From Arsenicibacter rosenii (GTDB taxonomy: Bacteria > Bacteroidota > Bacteroidia > Cytophagales > Spirosomataceae), in assembly GCF_001870735.1 (NCBI RefSeq), contig NZ_MORL01000006.1, positions 310,001 to 374,000 on the forward strand: DNA of 64,000 bases, given 5' to 3'. The stretch's first letter is position 1. Each line of letters starts with the position of its first letter. Below the pieces are notes generated by a model. It saw only the letters and a program-made list of their open reading frames with translations, did not search any database and was not told where the DNA came from. Both the position numbers and the translations under genes were made by a program. This document shows positions 1 through 8,865 of the stretch, one piece after another.

Positions 1-2
1 TG

Positions 3-1508
3 TTTACCGGCGCGCTGTTACTGTTTGCGCAGCTAGGAGGAGAGTTTATCCCGCAGTTAGATGAGGGCGATTTCGCCGTCGAAACGCGGGTGATGACGGG
101 TTCGTCGCTGGCACAGTCGAGTGATGCGGCACTAAAAGCGGGCCGTATACTGACCGGAAATTTCCCCGAAGTAATTGAGACCATCGGAAAAACCGGCGCG
201 GGCGAAATCCCGACCGATCCCATGCCGATTGAAGCCACCGATCTGATGGTGATACTGAAGGACCGCAGTGAGTGGACCTCGGCCGGTAGCCGCGAAGAGC
301 TGATGGAAAAAATGGAAGCCAGCCTGAAACAGGTATCAGGCGTTAGTTTTGGTTTTCTGCAACCCATTCAGATGCGGTTCAGCGAGCTGATTTCGGGGGT
401 AAAACAGGATGTTGCCGTGAAACTCTACGGCGAAGACCTCAACGTGCTGGCCGACTATGCCGCCCGCATCGGCCGGATTGCCGGTACGGTTGATGGGGCG
501 GTTGATCTTTACGTTGAACAGGTATCCGGCCTGCCGCAGATTGTCGTGACCTTCGACCGGGAGGCACTGGCCCGTTTCGACCTGTCGATTGAAGACGCTA
601 ACCGCTATTTACAGGCGGCCTTTGCGGGTGCGTCGGCGGGACAGGTGTATGAGGGCGAACGCCGGTTTGAGTTGGTCGTGCGGTTGCAGGAACAGAGCCG
701 TCAGCGACTCGATGATGTGCAGAACCTGCTGATTACAACGGCTGATGGTCAGGCCATTCCGTTGAGTCAGATTGCGAAGGTATCGTTTCAGAACAGCGTC
801 AATCAGGTGCAGCGCGACGATGCCAAACGCAGAATTACGGTAGCCTTTAATGTGCGGGGGCGTGATGTCGAAAGTGTCGTAAACGACCTGCAGGCGAAAA
901 TGGCCGGTCAGCTGATGTTACCTGCCGGGTATTACGTTACCTACGGAGGGCAGTTTCAGAATTTACAGGAAGCCAAAGACCGGTTGAGCATAGCCGTGCC
1001 GGTAGCGCTCGGGCTGATCTTTCTGCTCTTGTTTCTGACGTTCCGGTCGGTGCGGCAAAGCCTGCTGATTTTTACGTCGATTCCGCTGGCAGCCATCGGT
1101 GGAATCGTGGCGTTATGGGTGCGCGGTATGCCGTTCAGTATCTCGGCGGGTGTGGGCTTTATTGCCCTGTTCGGGGTCGCTGTGCTGAATGGTATTGTGC
1201 TGATGGGGGAATTCAACTACCTGAAAGCCAATACGGATCTGCCGCTTACAGACCGCATCCTGCAAGGGACCGCCAATCGCTTACGCCCCGTTCTGATGAC
1301 TGCGCTCGTGGCCTCACTGGGTTTCCTGCCCATGGCATTGGCCACCACCGCCGGTGCCGAGGTACAACGCCCGCTGGCGACCGTCGTCATTGGCGGGTTA
1401 ATCTCGGCTACCCTGCTGACCTTGCTGGTCTTACCCTGCCTGTACTGGTGGGAACAGTCAAACGCAAAACACAAATCTGCCATTTCTGAAGAGACCGTAC
1501 AATCATGA
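3..1508 (+). CDS. czcA: CzcA/CusA-family heavy-metal RND efflux pump, 5' truncated by window edge
   Basis: The frame is open from base 3, so this is the C-terminal 501 residues of a protein usually about 1,040 residues long. HME-RND pumps use proton flux to export divalent or monovalent metal ions across the cell envelope as part of a tripartite complex. The visible part starts with the family-typical GGEFIPQLDEGDF and TRVMTGSSL segments at the start of the second periplasmic loop, followed by porter subdomains. From about residue 320 come the final transmembrane helices (IAVPVALGLIFLLLFLTF; ISAGVGFIALFGVAVLNGI). The stop overlaps the ATG of the adaptor gene (ATGA at 1505-1508), which indicates translational coupling. 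The outer-membrane channel gene is probably upstream, outside the window. The exact metal cannot be read from this half. Confidence 0.95.
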   Translation, partial: FTGALLLFAQLGGEFIPQLDEGDFAVETRVMTGSSLAQSSDAALKAGRILTGNFPEVIETIGKTGAGEIPTDPMPIEATDLMVILKDRSEWTSAGSREELMEKMEASLKQVSGVSFGFLQPIQMRFSELISGVKQDVAVKLYGEDLNVLADYAARIGRIAGTVDGAVDLYVEQVSGLPQIVVTFDREALARFDLSIEDANRYLQAAFAGASAGQVYEGERRFELVVRLQEQSRQRLDDVQNLLITTADGQAIPLSQIAKVSFQNSVNQVQRDDAKRRITVAFNVRGRDVESVVNDLQAKMAGQLMLPAGYYVTYGGQFQNLQEAKDRLSIAVPVALGLIFLLLFLTFRSVRQSLLIFTSIPLAAIGGIVALWVRGMPFSISAGVGFIALFGVAVLNGIVLMGEFNYLKANTDLPLTDRILQGTANRLRPVLMTALVASLGFLPMALATTAGAEVQRPLATVVIGGLISATLLTLLVLPCLYWWEQSNAKHKSAISEETVQS

Positions 1509-2779
1509 GAATTATCACTAACTTGATGGTAATCGGGCTGTTTTTGGGTACAGCCTGTCAGACCGATAAGTCGCCGGAAAACGGCGGAAAACAGGTTGCT
1601 GAAGAAGCGGCTGAACATAACCATGCCCCCACGGAGCTGGTTGCCCTGACCGACGATCAGCTGCGGATCGGCGGGGTTGAGGTGGGCGCGGTCAGTTACC
1701 GGAATCTGGGGCAATCATTGCAGGTGAATGGCCGTTTGGCCGTCCCGGCACAAAGTCAGGTCAACATATCGGCATTGCAGGGCGGCTTTGTCCGGAGTGT
1801 CCCGCTGCTGCCCGGTCAGCCCGTACGGAAAGGGCAGGTGCTGGCGCGGATTGAGAATCCGGATCTGATTCAGCTACAGCAGGAGTACGCCGAAAATCAC
1901 AGCCGCCTGACTTATCTGGAAGCTGAATATGCCCGGCAGCAGGAGCTGAGCCGCGAAAATGTCAGCGCCGTGAAGGTACTACAGCAGACACGGGCCGATT
2001 TGCAGGCAACACGGGCGCGGGTAACCGGCCTGGGCCAGCGGATGCAACTGGCTGGTCTGTCGGCGCAGCAGGTTTTGCAGGGCAGATTCAGTACGGCCTA
2101 TACGGTGGTTGCGCCGGTCTCGGGGGCAGTTACCTCGGTTTTAGTGACGGCCGGCCAACATGTACAGCCCGCAGATGTTATAGCCACGGTGATGAGTACG
2201 CAGGGGATTTATGCCGCGCTGACGGTATTCGAAAAGGATTTGCCCGCTTTGCATGAAGGGCAGCGCATTCGTATACAACTGGCGAGCGAAGCCGGCAAGG
2301 AGCGCACCGGCCGTATTACCTACATCAATCCGGTGCTGGACGATCATCGGGCTGCCGGCATTGTGGCCCGGCTTGATCAGCACGATGGCCGGCTGGTCCC
2401 CAACGCGTTTCTGAAGGCGACCCTTGACCTGGGGGCTAGCCGGGTAACGGCCTTACCCGAAGAGGCCATTGTTTCGCTGGAAGGGAAGGAGTACATCTTT
2501 GTCGTGACTGACGAAAAAATGCCCGAAGAAGATGACCATGAGCACGAAACCTCTGCCGGAAAGACCGAAGCGCACGACGACCACGACGCTCATGAAGAGC
2601 CCCGGCAGACGTTCCGGCGGGTGGCTGTTCGCCGGGGCGTAACCGAAAATGGCTATTCACAGGTCATTCTGCCCAAAACGGTCGATGTCCGCAAAAGTAA
2701 AGTTGTCGTCAAGGGAGCCTATACGCTCTTATCAACGCTTAAAGCCGCCAGCGGGGAAGAAGAAGGCCATGCACATTAG
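1505..2779 (+). CDS. czcB: RND efflux periplasmic adaptor (membrane fusion) lipoprotein, CzcB/CusB type
   Basis: This 424-residue adaptor links the RND pump to an outer-membrane channel. A lipoprotein signal ends in LGTAC with the acylated cysteine at residue 18. The body follows HlyD-family order: a barrel-sandwich hybrid half (SALQGGFVRSVPLLPGQPVRKGQVLARIENP), a coiled coil around residues 125-180, the second lipoyl half (VVAPVSGAVTSVLVTAGQHV), then a beta-barrel and membrane-proximal domain. Residues about 338-368 form an acidic histidine-rich insert (HEHE, HDDHDAHEE) that fits a metal-binding loop, and the C-terminus ends GHAH. It overlaps czcA by 4 bases. The A-before-B gene order differs from the common C-B-A arrangement. 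Confidence 0.93.
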   Translation: MRIITNLMVIGLFLGTACQTDKSPENGGKQVAEEAAEHNHAPTELVALTDDQLRIGGVEVGAVSYRNLGQSLQVNGRLAVPAQSQVNISALQGGFVRSVPLLPGQPVRKGQVLARIENPDLIQLQQEYAENHSRLTYLEAEYARQQELSRENVSAVKVLQQTRADLQATRARVTGLGQRMQLAGLSAQQVLQGRFSTAYTVVAPVSGAVTSVLVTAGQHVQPADVIATVMSTQGIYAALTVFEKDLPALHEGQRIRIQLASEAGKERTGRITYINPVLDDHRAAGIVARLDQHDGRLVPNAFLKATLDLGASRVTALPEEAIVSLEGKEYIFVVTDEKMPEEDDHEHETSAGKTEAHDDHDAHEEPRQTFRRVAVRRGVTENGYSQVILPKTVDVRKSKVVVKGAYTLLSTLKAASGEEEGHAH

Positions 2780-2817
2780 CGATGCATGATCAGCAAAGAT
2801 GTACTAAGGGGTTGATC

Positions 2818-3378
2818 TTAAGGAATGATATCCCTGACGGCAAGTTCCGGAATAGATAGCTGAGCGATTGATACTGTTTCGGTTAAGCTAAGAAAACGAC
2901 GATGCTGGTAAGTCGCTTCTGTCGGTGTCTGATATACTTCCAGTTGATTTTCAGCTAAGTTAACTATCCAGACCTCAGGAATGTCTGCCTGCGCGTATAG
3001 CGGAAGCTTTGTCGTTCGGTCGTAGGTCAGGGTGGTTTCAGAGACCTCAATCAGTAAGAGCACATCATTGGCAGTAGGGTGTGCGTTGGCGTAGAAATCG
3101 GAGCGGGGCCGGAGTAGCATAATGTCGGGTTCCGGCTCTGAGTAACGGTTCAGCCGGATTGGGTTCTGGACACTGATAATAGCTTTTTGTCCAATAAACT
3201 GCCCTAATAAATAGGTTAGTTTGTTAACACAGGCAGCATGTCTTACGCCGATTGGACTCATGTTAATCAGTTCACCTTTAATTAACTCAACCCTGTCATT
3301 TTCCGACAAAATACCCGTTTCTGCCATGCGATGATAAGCATCAACTGTAAATAACCAACGTTTCGTTTCTGCCACCAT
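2818..3378 (-). CDS. Uma2-family (DUF820) PD-(D/E)XK nuclease-like protein
   Basis: This is a 186-residue protein of the Uma2 family, restriction-endonuclease-fold proteins greatly expanded in cyanobacteria and also frequent in Bacteroidota. Their biological role is not settled. Family features seen are the N-terminal FTVDAYHRMAETGIL..DRVELIKGEL segment, PEPDIMLLRPR with the central acidic residue of the nuclease core, and LLLIEVSETTLTYDRTTKLPLYA with the E-x-(S/T)..K half of the PD-(D/E)XK motif. I chose the ATG at 3378 because the family homology begins there. An upstream in-frame start at 3483 would overlap the divergent ATPase gene. It sits alone and opposite in strand within a metal-efflux cluster, so a functional link is doubtful. 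Confidence 0.85.
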   Translation of the reverse strand: MVAETKRWLFTVDAYHRMAETGILSENDRVELIKGELINMSPIGVRHAACVNKLTYLLGQFIGQKAIISVQNPIRLNRYSEPEPDIMLLRPRSDFYANAHPTANDVLLLIEVSETTLTYDRTTKLPLYAQADIPEVWIVNLAENQLEVYQTPTEATYQHRRFLSLTETVSIAQLSIPELAVRDIIP

Positions 3379-3468
3379 AATGCTTTTGTTTTCGACCTTA
3401 ACAAAGATAAGAAATTCTGTTAAAGAGAGCCGTCGGTGTACGGCCTCCATAAGTAACACAAACGAACT

Positions 3469-5463
3469 ATGAAAAACGGACAAACAGATAAGCTGTCAGC
3501 CACCCCGCCGGCTACTAATCAACATGAACACGATCACGACCATGGCGGCATGTTTGGTCCGAATACCGAACTGATCTTTGCCGGTTTATGTGCGCTCAGT
3601 CTCGCGATTGGCTTTGGGGTCTCGTTTGCCGGTGGTATACCGGCCTGGGTCAGCCTGACGTTGTATGGGCTGGCGTACTTTTTTGGCGGCTTTTTTACGG
3701 CCAAAGAAGCGATCGAAACCATCCGGCAGGGCAAGTTCGAGATTGATTTTCTGATGCTGGTGGCCGCAGGCGGAGCCGGGGCGCTGGGCGAATGGGCCGA
3801 GGGAGCTTTATTGCTGGCTTTGTTCAGCATCGGGCATGCCCTTGAACATTATGCGATGAACCGGGCTCGTAAGTCGATTACGGCACTGGCCGGTCTGAGC
3901 GCCAAAACTGCGGTCGTCCGCCGGAATGGAACCACTACCGAAGTTGATGTCAGTGCGTTACAGGTAGGTGATGTCATTATCGTAAAGCCCAATAGCAAGA
4001 TTGCTGCCGACGGGGTTGTGATTAAAGGAACAAGTTCGGTGAATCAGGCCCCGATCACGGGTGAGAGTGTTCCCGTCGATAAACAGCCGGTGGCTGATGG
4101 GAGTAAAGACCTGGCAAAGGCTAAACCCGAAAACCGCGTTTTTGCCGGAACGATCAACGGAACAGCGGTACTTGACGTCAGCGTGACCAAAGCCGCCGGT
4201 GACTCTACGCTGGCAAGGCTGATTAAACTGGTGAATGAAGCGGAGTCGCAGCAATCACCGACACAGCAATTTACCGACCGCTTCGAAAAATGGTTTGTAC
4301 CGGCGGTGCTCATCCTGGTTGTGGCCTTGTGTTTCGCCTTTCTGGTGATTGACGAACCTTTTTCGGCCAGCTTTTACCGGGCCATGGCCGTGTTGGTAGC
4401 AGCCAGTCCGTGTGCGCTGGCCATTGCTACGCCGTCGGCCGTATTAAGCGGCGTTGCCCGTGCAGCACGCGATGGTGTGCTGATCAAAGGAGGCCGTCCG
4501 CTGGAAGATCTGGGTGATCTGACGGCCCTGGCCTTCGATAAGACGGGTACGCTGACCATTGGTAAGCCGACCCTGCAGAAAGTGGTAACCCTGTCCGGCG
4601 ATGAACGGGCCTTGCTGGCCCTGGCTGCGGCCGTTGAAGGGTTGAGCGACCACCCGCTGGCAACGGCCATTGTCAACGGCAGTAAAGAGCGGCTGGGCAA
4701 TGTGGTATTGCCGGAAGCGGTAAACCTGAAAGCGCTGACCGGCCGGGGGGTGCAGGCCGAAGTCGATAACGAACCCGTTTTTATCGGCAATAAAGCCTTG
4801 TTCGATGAACAGAAAACATTGACTGATGAGGTGCGGAAACAGGCCGGTGAGCTGGAGGCCAGCGGCCATACGGTGATGATTGTCCGGAAAGGCAAGGTTT
4901 TTTTAGGGATACTCGGTGTCATGGATGCTCCCCGTCCGGAAGCGAAACAGACGCTGGCAGCGCTGAAACAGCTGGGGATTCGCCGGATGGTGATGCTGAC
5001 GGGTGATAACCAGCAGGTAGCCAATGCCATTGCACAGCAGGTAGGGTTAACCGATGCCTTCGGCGATCTGCTGCCCGAGGAAAAGGTGAAAGCGGTGGAT
5101 GAACTGCGGCAACAGGAAGGCAAAGTGTCGATGATCGGCGACGGGGTGAACGATGCCCCCGCGATGGCCAAAAGCACGGTTGGTATTGCCATGGGGGCTG
5201 CCGGTTCGGATGTGGCGCTGGAAACCGCCGACATTGCGCTGATGGGGGATCTATTAGACAAACTGCCGTTTGCCATTGGCCTGAGCCGGTCGGCACGGCG
5301 AATCATCAGACAAAACCTGATTATCAGCCTGGGCATGGTCGTGATCCTGATTCCGTTGACCATCCTCGGCATTGCACGGATAGGTCCGGCGGTTATTGCC
5401 CATGAGGGCTCAACGCTGGTCGTGGTGTTCAATGCGCTGCGGTTGCTGGCGTATAAAAAATAA
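3469..5463 (+). CDS. heavy-metal translocating P-type ATPase, P1B-4-like (SPC motif)
   Basis: This 664-residue ATP-driven metal exporter has a histidine-rich N-terminus (HEHDHDHGG, residues about 19-27) and no CxxC metal-binding domain. It then shows transmembrane helices, the actuator motif TGES, the transport-site motif S313-P314-C315, the phosphorylation motif DKTGT with Asp357, the HP locus (SDHPLA), the hinge GDGVNDAPA and a last helix containing HEGST. SPC in place of CPC together with HEGST is the signature of the P1B-4 subgroup, whose studied members move cobalt, zinc, iron(II) or nickel. No start other than the ATG at 3469 is needed. It lies downstream of the RND pump genes, with the Uma2 gene between them on the other strand. 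Substrate is inferred from motifs only. Confidence 0.94.
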   Translation: MKNGQTDKLSATPPATNQHEHDHDHGGMFGPNTELIFAGLCALSLAIGFGVSFAGGIPAWVSLTLYGLAYFFGGFFTAKEAIETIRQGKFEIDFLMLVAAGGAGALGEWAEGALLLALFSIGHALEHYAMNRARKSITALAGLSAKTAVVRRNGTTTEVDVSALQVGDVIIVKPNSKIAADGVVIKGTSSVNQAPITGESVPVDKQPVADGSKDLAKAKPENRVFAGTINGTAVLDVSVTKAAGDSTLARLIKLVNEAESQQSPTQQFTDRFEKWFVPAVLILVVALCFAFLVIDEPFSASFYRAMAVLVAASPCALAIATPSAVLSGVARAARDGVLIKGGRPLEDLGDLTALAFDKTGTLTIGKPTLQKVVTLSGDERALLALAAAVEGLSDHPLATAIVNGSKERLGNVVLPEAVNLKALTGRGVQAEVDNEPVFIGNKALFDEQKTLTDEVRKQAGELEASGHTVMIVRKGKVFLGILGVMDAPRPEAKQTLAALKQLGIRRMVMLTGDNQQVANAIAQQVGLTDAFGDLLPEEKVKAVDELRQQEGKVSMIGDGVNDAPAMAKSTVGIAMGAAGSDVALETADIALMGDLLDKLPFAIGLSRSARRIIRQNLIISLGMVVILIPLTILGIARIGPAVIAHEGSTLVVVFNALRLLAYKK

Positions 5464-5470
5464 CGGATAA

Positions 5471-5559
5471 CCACGAAGGCGGGAAGAACCGAAGGAGCAC
5501 TACGTTTTTATCTGTTTTTAAAGACCTTTGTGCTTCTTCTTTTCTTAGCGCCTTTGTGG
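5471..5559. repeat. intergenic inverted repeat, CCACGAAGG-type
   Basis: Arms at 5471-5500 and 5530-5559 are complementary at 24 of 30 positions, with a 29-base AT-rich loop. The element fills the gap between the P-type ATPase stop and the next start. It resembles the element at 17788-17879 in word content (CCACGAAGG versus CCACGGAG) and could serve as a terminator-like hairpin or a miniature mobile element. Confidence 0.75.
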
Positions 5560-5569
5560 CAAATACGGC

Positions 5570-6646
5570 ATGAACCCAAACCCCATTGCGATTCAGCGGC
5601 TACACAGCCAGCAACTGATACAGTCAGATCATACATCCGTTTCCGGTGTAGTACGCTGGATGGGAGCTATGCAGGCACAGGATTATGACATGGCCAAATG
5701 GGGCATTGGTGCCCGGTTGCTGGGCAGTACAGAAGCACAGATCGAAGCCGCCCTGGATCGGGGGGAGATCGTGCGGACCCACATCATGCGGCCGACGTGG
5801 CATTTTGTGGCAGCCGATGACATTTACTGGCTGCTCGACCTGACAGCCCCGCATGTCAAACGAGCCCTGGCCGGGTACCTGCGCAAACAGGAACTGGATG
5901 AACCTGTTTTACAGAAAAGCGGTGGCCTCATTGAACAGGCGCTCGACGGGCAGCAGTATCTGACGCGGCAGGAAATCATGACGTTGTTGCAGCAGCATGG
6001 TATTCCGACCAACGATCTCCGGTCGGCAAACATTATGTTCTGGGCCGAGCTGACCGGACTGGTTTGTAACGGGCCGCGCCGGGGCAAAGCGCATACTTAC
6101 GGGCTGCTGCGTGAGCGTGTACCGGTGGTCAGGCGGCTGGATCGCGACGAAGCCCTGGCCGAACTGGCCACGCGTTATTTTGCGAGCCACGGACCGGCCT
6201 CCCTGCGCGATTTTGTCTGGTGGTCGGGGCTGGGTAGTACCGACGCCCGCAAAGCCATTCAGCTGGCCGGACCGGCACTGGTGTCGCAGACAATACAGGA
6301 CATTACCTACTGGATGGCCCCCGAAACCGTGGATAAACAGCAGTTAACGGATCAGCATATTCACTTCTTACCGGCGTTTGACGAGTTCATGGTTAGTTAT
6401 ACCGACCGATCGGCGTCGATCAATCCGGTTCATGTCCGGCAGGCGATGACCGGCAATGGTATCTTCTGGCCGATTATTGTCGTTGACGGGCAGGTAATCG
6501 GGGTCTGGAAGCGGGCTGTAAAGCCTACGCACCTCCAGCTTGACTGCTCCTTTTTTGCCGGATATCCTGAACCGTTGATCCGTCAGATCCGGGATCAGAT
6601 TGCGCCCTACGGGGCGTATTGGCAGTTGCCGGTCAGGTTTAAGTAA
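5570..6646 (+). CDS. winged-helix DNA-binding protein, AlkZ/YcaQ-like DNA glycosylase family
   Basis: This 358-residue protein belongs to the HTH_42 / AlkZ-like family. Studied members (Streptomyces AlkZ, E. coli YcaQ) excise bulky or alkylated bases and unhook interstrand crosslinks using a Q-x-Q catalytic motif. Here Q35-A-Q37 is present in MGAMQAQDYDMAKWGIG, followed by the family-typical TH-MRPTWHFVAADDIYWLL block, tandem winged-helix regions, and the C-terminal FLPAFDEFMVSYTDRS and GxxxPIIVVDGQVIGVWKR segments. Length fits the family. It is transcribed alone after an inverted repeat and before a tight hairpin. Family membership is strong, while activity on DNA is inferred from the QxQ motif. 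Confidence 0.87.
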   Translation: MNPNPIAIQRLHSQQLIQSDHTSVSGVVRWMGAMQAQDYDMAKWGIGARLLGSTEAQIEAALDRGEIVRTHIMRPTWHFVAADDIYWLLDLTAPHVKRALAGYLRKQELDEPVLQKSGGLIEQALDGQQYLTRQEIMTLLQQHGIPTNDLRSANIMFWAELTGLVCNGPRRGKAHTYGLLRERVPVVRRLDRDEALAELATRYFASHGPASLRDFVWWSGLGSTDARKAIQLAGPALVSQTIQDITYWMAPETVDKQQLTDQHIHFLPAFDEFMVSYTDRSASINPVHVRQAMTGNGIFWPIIVVDGQVIGVWKRAVKPTHLQLDCSFFAGYPEPLIRQIRDQIAPYGAYWQLPVRFK

Positions 6647-6650
6647 CAGT

Positions 6651-6679
6651 CTTCCGGGAAGTGCTGCACTTCCCGGAAG
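6651..6679. repeat. tight hairpin after the AlkZ-like gene
   Basis: Two perfect 14-base arms (6651-6664 and 6666-6679, CTTCCGGGAAGTGC and its complement) sit around a single central base just after the stop at 6646. No T-run follows on the plus strand, so it is not a classical intrinsic terminator. Roles as a transcript-end stabiliser or a transcription-factor site are both possible. Confidence 0.7.
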
Positions 6680-6763
6680 GCTGGGGAAGACCAAAACGCC
6701 TTTTAAGATAACATCCTACAATCTTCGGGGAAAATAGCATACGCGGTAAGGGTTTATTACCAT

Positions 6764-6771
6764 TAATTTTG
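6764..6771 (+). promoter_or_regulatory. candidate -7 box for the GH127 gene
   Basis: TAATTTTG matches the Bacteroidota -7 consensus TAnnTTTG exactly and lies 23 bases before the GH127 start. No clear TTTG -33 box is seen at the expected spacing, so this is only a candidate. Confidence 0.4.
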
Positions 6772-6794
6772 GGTTTTATGCTATTTGTATTCCC

Positions 6795-8834
6795 ATGTCT
6801 TTCGGAACCCGTTTTTTTCGTCTCTTTGCGCAAGGGTGCGTTTCGGCGCTGGTAATCCTGCCGGCTGGTGCCCAGACTAAAGCGCTGGTCAATTCATCGC
6901 AGAGTAAATTTGTCCGGCTGCGGGGCGTTGATATGCAGCAGGTGAACTGGACAACCGGCTTCTGGGCCGACCGTTTCCGCGTTTGCCGTGACTCCATGGT
7001 GCCGCAACTCTGGAATACCTACACCAGCCCGACCATCAGCCATTCGTTCCGGAATTTTGAGATAGCGGCCGGTCTGGAAAGCGGTAATTTCAAAGGACCT
7101 TCCTTCCACGACGGTGATTTCTACAAAACTCTGGAGTCGATGGCGGGCATGTATGCCCTGACTAAAGACCCGAAAATTGACAAGGAAATGGATCGGGCCA
7201 TTGCCGTAATCGGCAAAGCGCAGGCCCCCGACGGATATATCTATACCAAAGCCATTATCCAGCAGAAGAAAACGGGCGATACCAAAATGTTCGATGATAA
7301 GCTCAGTTTTGAGGCGTATAACTTCGGACACCTGATGACGGCCGCCTGCGTCCATTACCGGGCAACCGGAAAAACGACCCTGCTCGACATTGCCCGGAAA
7401 GCCACCGACTTTCTGATTGGTTTTTACAACACGGCGTCGCCGGAGCAGGCGCGGAATGCCATCTGCCCGTCGCACTACATGGGTATCACCGAAATGTACC
7501 GGACCACCCGCGACCCGAAATACCTGGCACTCGCCCAAAAACTGATCGATATCCGGGGCCTGACCGACGGCACCGACGATAACTCCGACCGCGTTCCGTT
7601 CCGGCAGATGAAAAAGGTAATCGGGCATGCGGTGCGGGCCAACTACCTGTTTGCCGGTGCCGCTGATGTTTTCGCCGAAACAGGCGACAGTACCTTGTTA
7701 TCAACCCTCGACCTGATGTGGGATGATGTGGTGAATCACAAAATGTACGTGACCGGCGGATGCGGGGCCCTGTACGATGGCGTGTCGCCCGAAGGAACGT
7801 CGTATAAACCGGATACCGTGCAGAAAGTACATCAGGCCTATGGCAAGGCCTATCAGCTGCCCAACCATTCGGCCCATAACGAAACCTGCGCCAATATCGG
7901 TAGTCTGTTGTGGAATTACCGCATGCTCCAGATTACCGGGCAGGCCCGGTATGCCGATGTGATGGAACTGGCCCTGTATAACAGCATCTTATCGGGTGTA
8001 AGCCTGGACGGAACCCGTTATTTCTACACCAATCCGCTGAGTGCTTCCGATAATTATCCGTATCAGCTGCGCTGGACGGGAGGGCGTCAGCCCTACATCC
8101 GCTTATCGAACTGCTGCCCGCCGAATACGGTACGCACCATTGCCGAGGTGAGCAATTATGCCTACAGCGTGTCGGATCAGGGCATCTGGCTGAACCTCTA
8201 CGGGGCCAACACGCTGAATACGGCACTGGCTAACGGCGAATCGCTGAGTTTGCGGCAGGAAACCAGTTATCCGTGGGATGGTCAGATCACGGTGCAGATC
8301 GAGAAAGCACCTGCCAGTCCGTTCGGCGTATTTGTCCGGATTCCGGGCTGGTGTAAGGGCGCTTCGGTAAAAGTCAATGGGTCGGTGGTGGCCGGTGCGG
8401 TAAAGTCAGGAGAGTATTTTGCCATTCGCCGGAACTGGAAAGCTGGCGATAAAGTTGAGCTCAGCCTGCCGATGCCGGTAGCGCTGCTGGAATCGAATCC
8501 GCTGGTCGAAGAAACCCGCAATCAGGTGGCCGTGAAGCGCGGGCCGGTAGTCTACTGCCTTGAATCGGTCGATAACCCCTCGGTTAAGGTAAATCAGCTG
8601 GCCTTATCGCTGAAATCGGGATTAAAACCGCAGTCAATGACGATCAATCAGACGCCGGTAATGGCCTTAACGGGCACTGCGAACGTATTGACTAAAACGG
8701 ACTGGAGTAACCAATTGTACCGTGAAGTAGCTGACAGCGCACCGGCACCGACGCCGGTTCGTCTGATTCCGTATTTCGCGTGGGCGAACCGTGGTAAATC
8801 GGAGATGGAAGTCTGGATTCCGCTCATACGTTGA
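6795..8834 (+). CDS. glycoside hydrolase family 127 protein (DUF1680; beta-L-arabinofuranosidase-like)
   Basis: This 679-residue exported protein has an N-terminal hydrophobic segment ending near AGAQ. GH127 enzymes remove beta-L-arabinofuranose, with a cysteine nucleophile coordinated to zinc together with one glutamate and two other cysteines. The matching residues are visible: E363-T-C365 (HNETCANIG) and C440-C441 (SNCCPPNTVRTIAE). The (alpha/alpha)6 barrel region runs from the WTTGFWADRF segment near the N-terminus to about residue 450, followed by beta-sandwich domains. It is 31 bases upstream of a DapA-like gene and opens a carbohydrate-utilisation block with SusC/SusD. Family assignment is firm. 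Arabinose specificity is the family's best-known activity and is not proven here. Confidence 0.92.
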   Translation: MSFGTRFFRLFAQGCVSALVILPAGAQTKALVNSSQSKFVRLRGVDMQQVNWTTGFWADRFRVCRDSMVPQLWNTYTSPTISHSFRNFEIAAGLESGNFKGPSFHDGDFYKTLESMAGMYALTKDPKIDKEMDRAIAVIGKAQAPDGYIYTKAIIQQKKTGDTKMFDDKLSFEAYNFGHLMTAACVHYRATGKTTLLDIARKATDFLIGFYNTASPEQARNAICPSHYMGITEMYRTTRDPKYLALAQKLIDIRGLTDGTDDNSDRVPFRQMKKVIGHAVRANYLFAGAADVFAETGDSTLLSTLDLMWDDVVNHKMYVTGGCGALYDGVSPEGTSYKPDTVQKVHQAYGKAYQLPNHSAHNETCANIGSLLWNYRMLQITGQARYADVMELALYNSILSGVSLDGTRYFYTNPLSASDNYPYQLRWTGGRQPYIRLSNCCPPNTVRTIAEVSNYAYSVSDQGIWLNLYGANTLNTALANGESLSLRQETSYPWDGQITVQIEKAPASPFGVFVRIPGWCKGASVKVNGSVVAGAVKSGEYFAIRRNWKAGDKVELSLPMPVALLESNPLVEETRNQVAVKRGPVVYCLESVDNPSVKVNQLALSLKSGLKPQSMTINQTPVMALTGTANVLTKTDWSNQLYREVADSAPAPTPVRLIPYFAWANRGKSEMEVWIPLIR

Positions 8835-8865
8835 TTGCTCCTGCCACCCACAACAAAGAACCCTT

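Noticed and set aside
2818-3378. Treating the Uma2 gene as part of a mobile element or restriction system.
   Set aside because: No transposase, methyltransferase or terminal repeats are nearby.
4374-5474. A 366-codon open frame on the minus strand opposite the P-type ATPase.
   Set aside because: It mirrors the codon pattern of a clearly real gene on the other strand, has low-complexity serine/threonine-rich sequence and matches no family.
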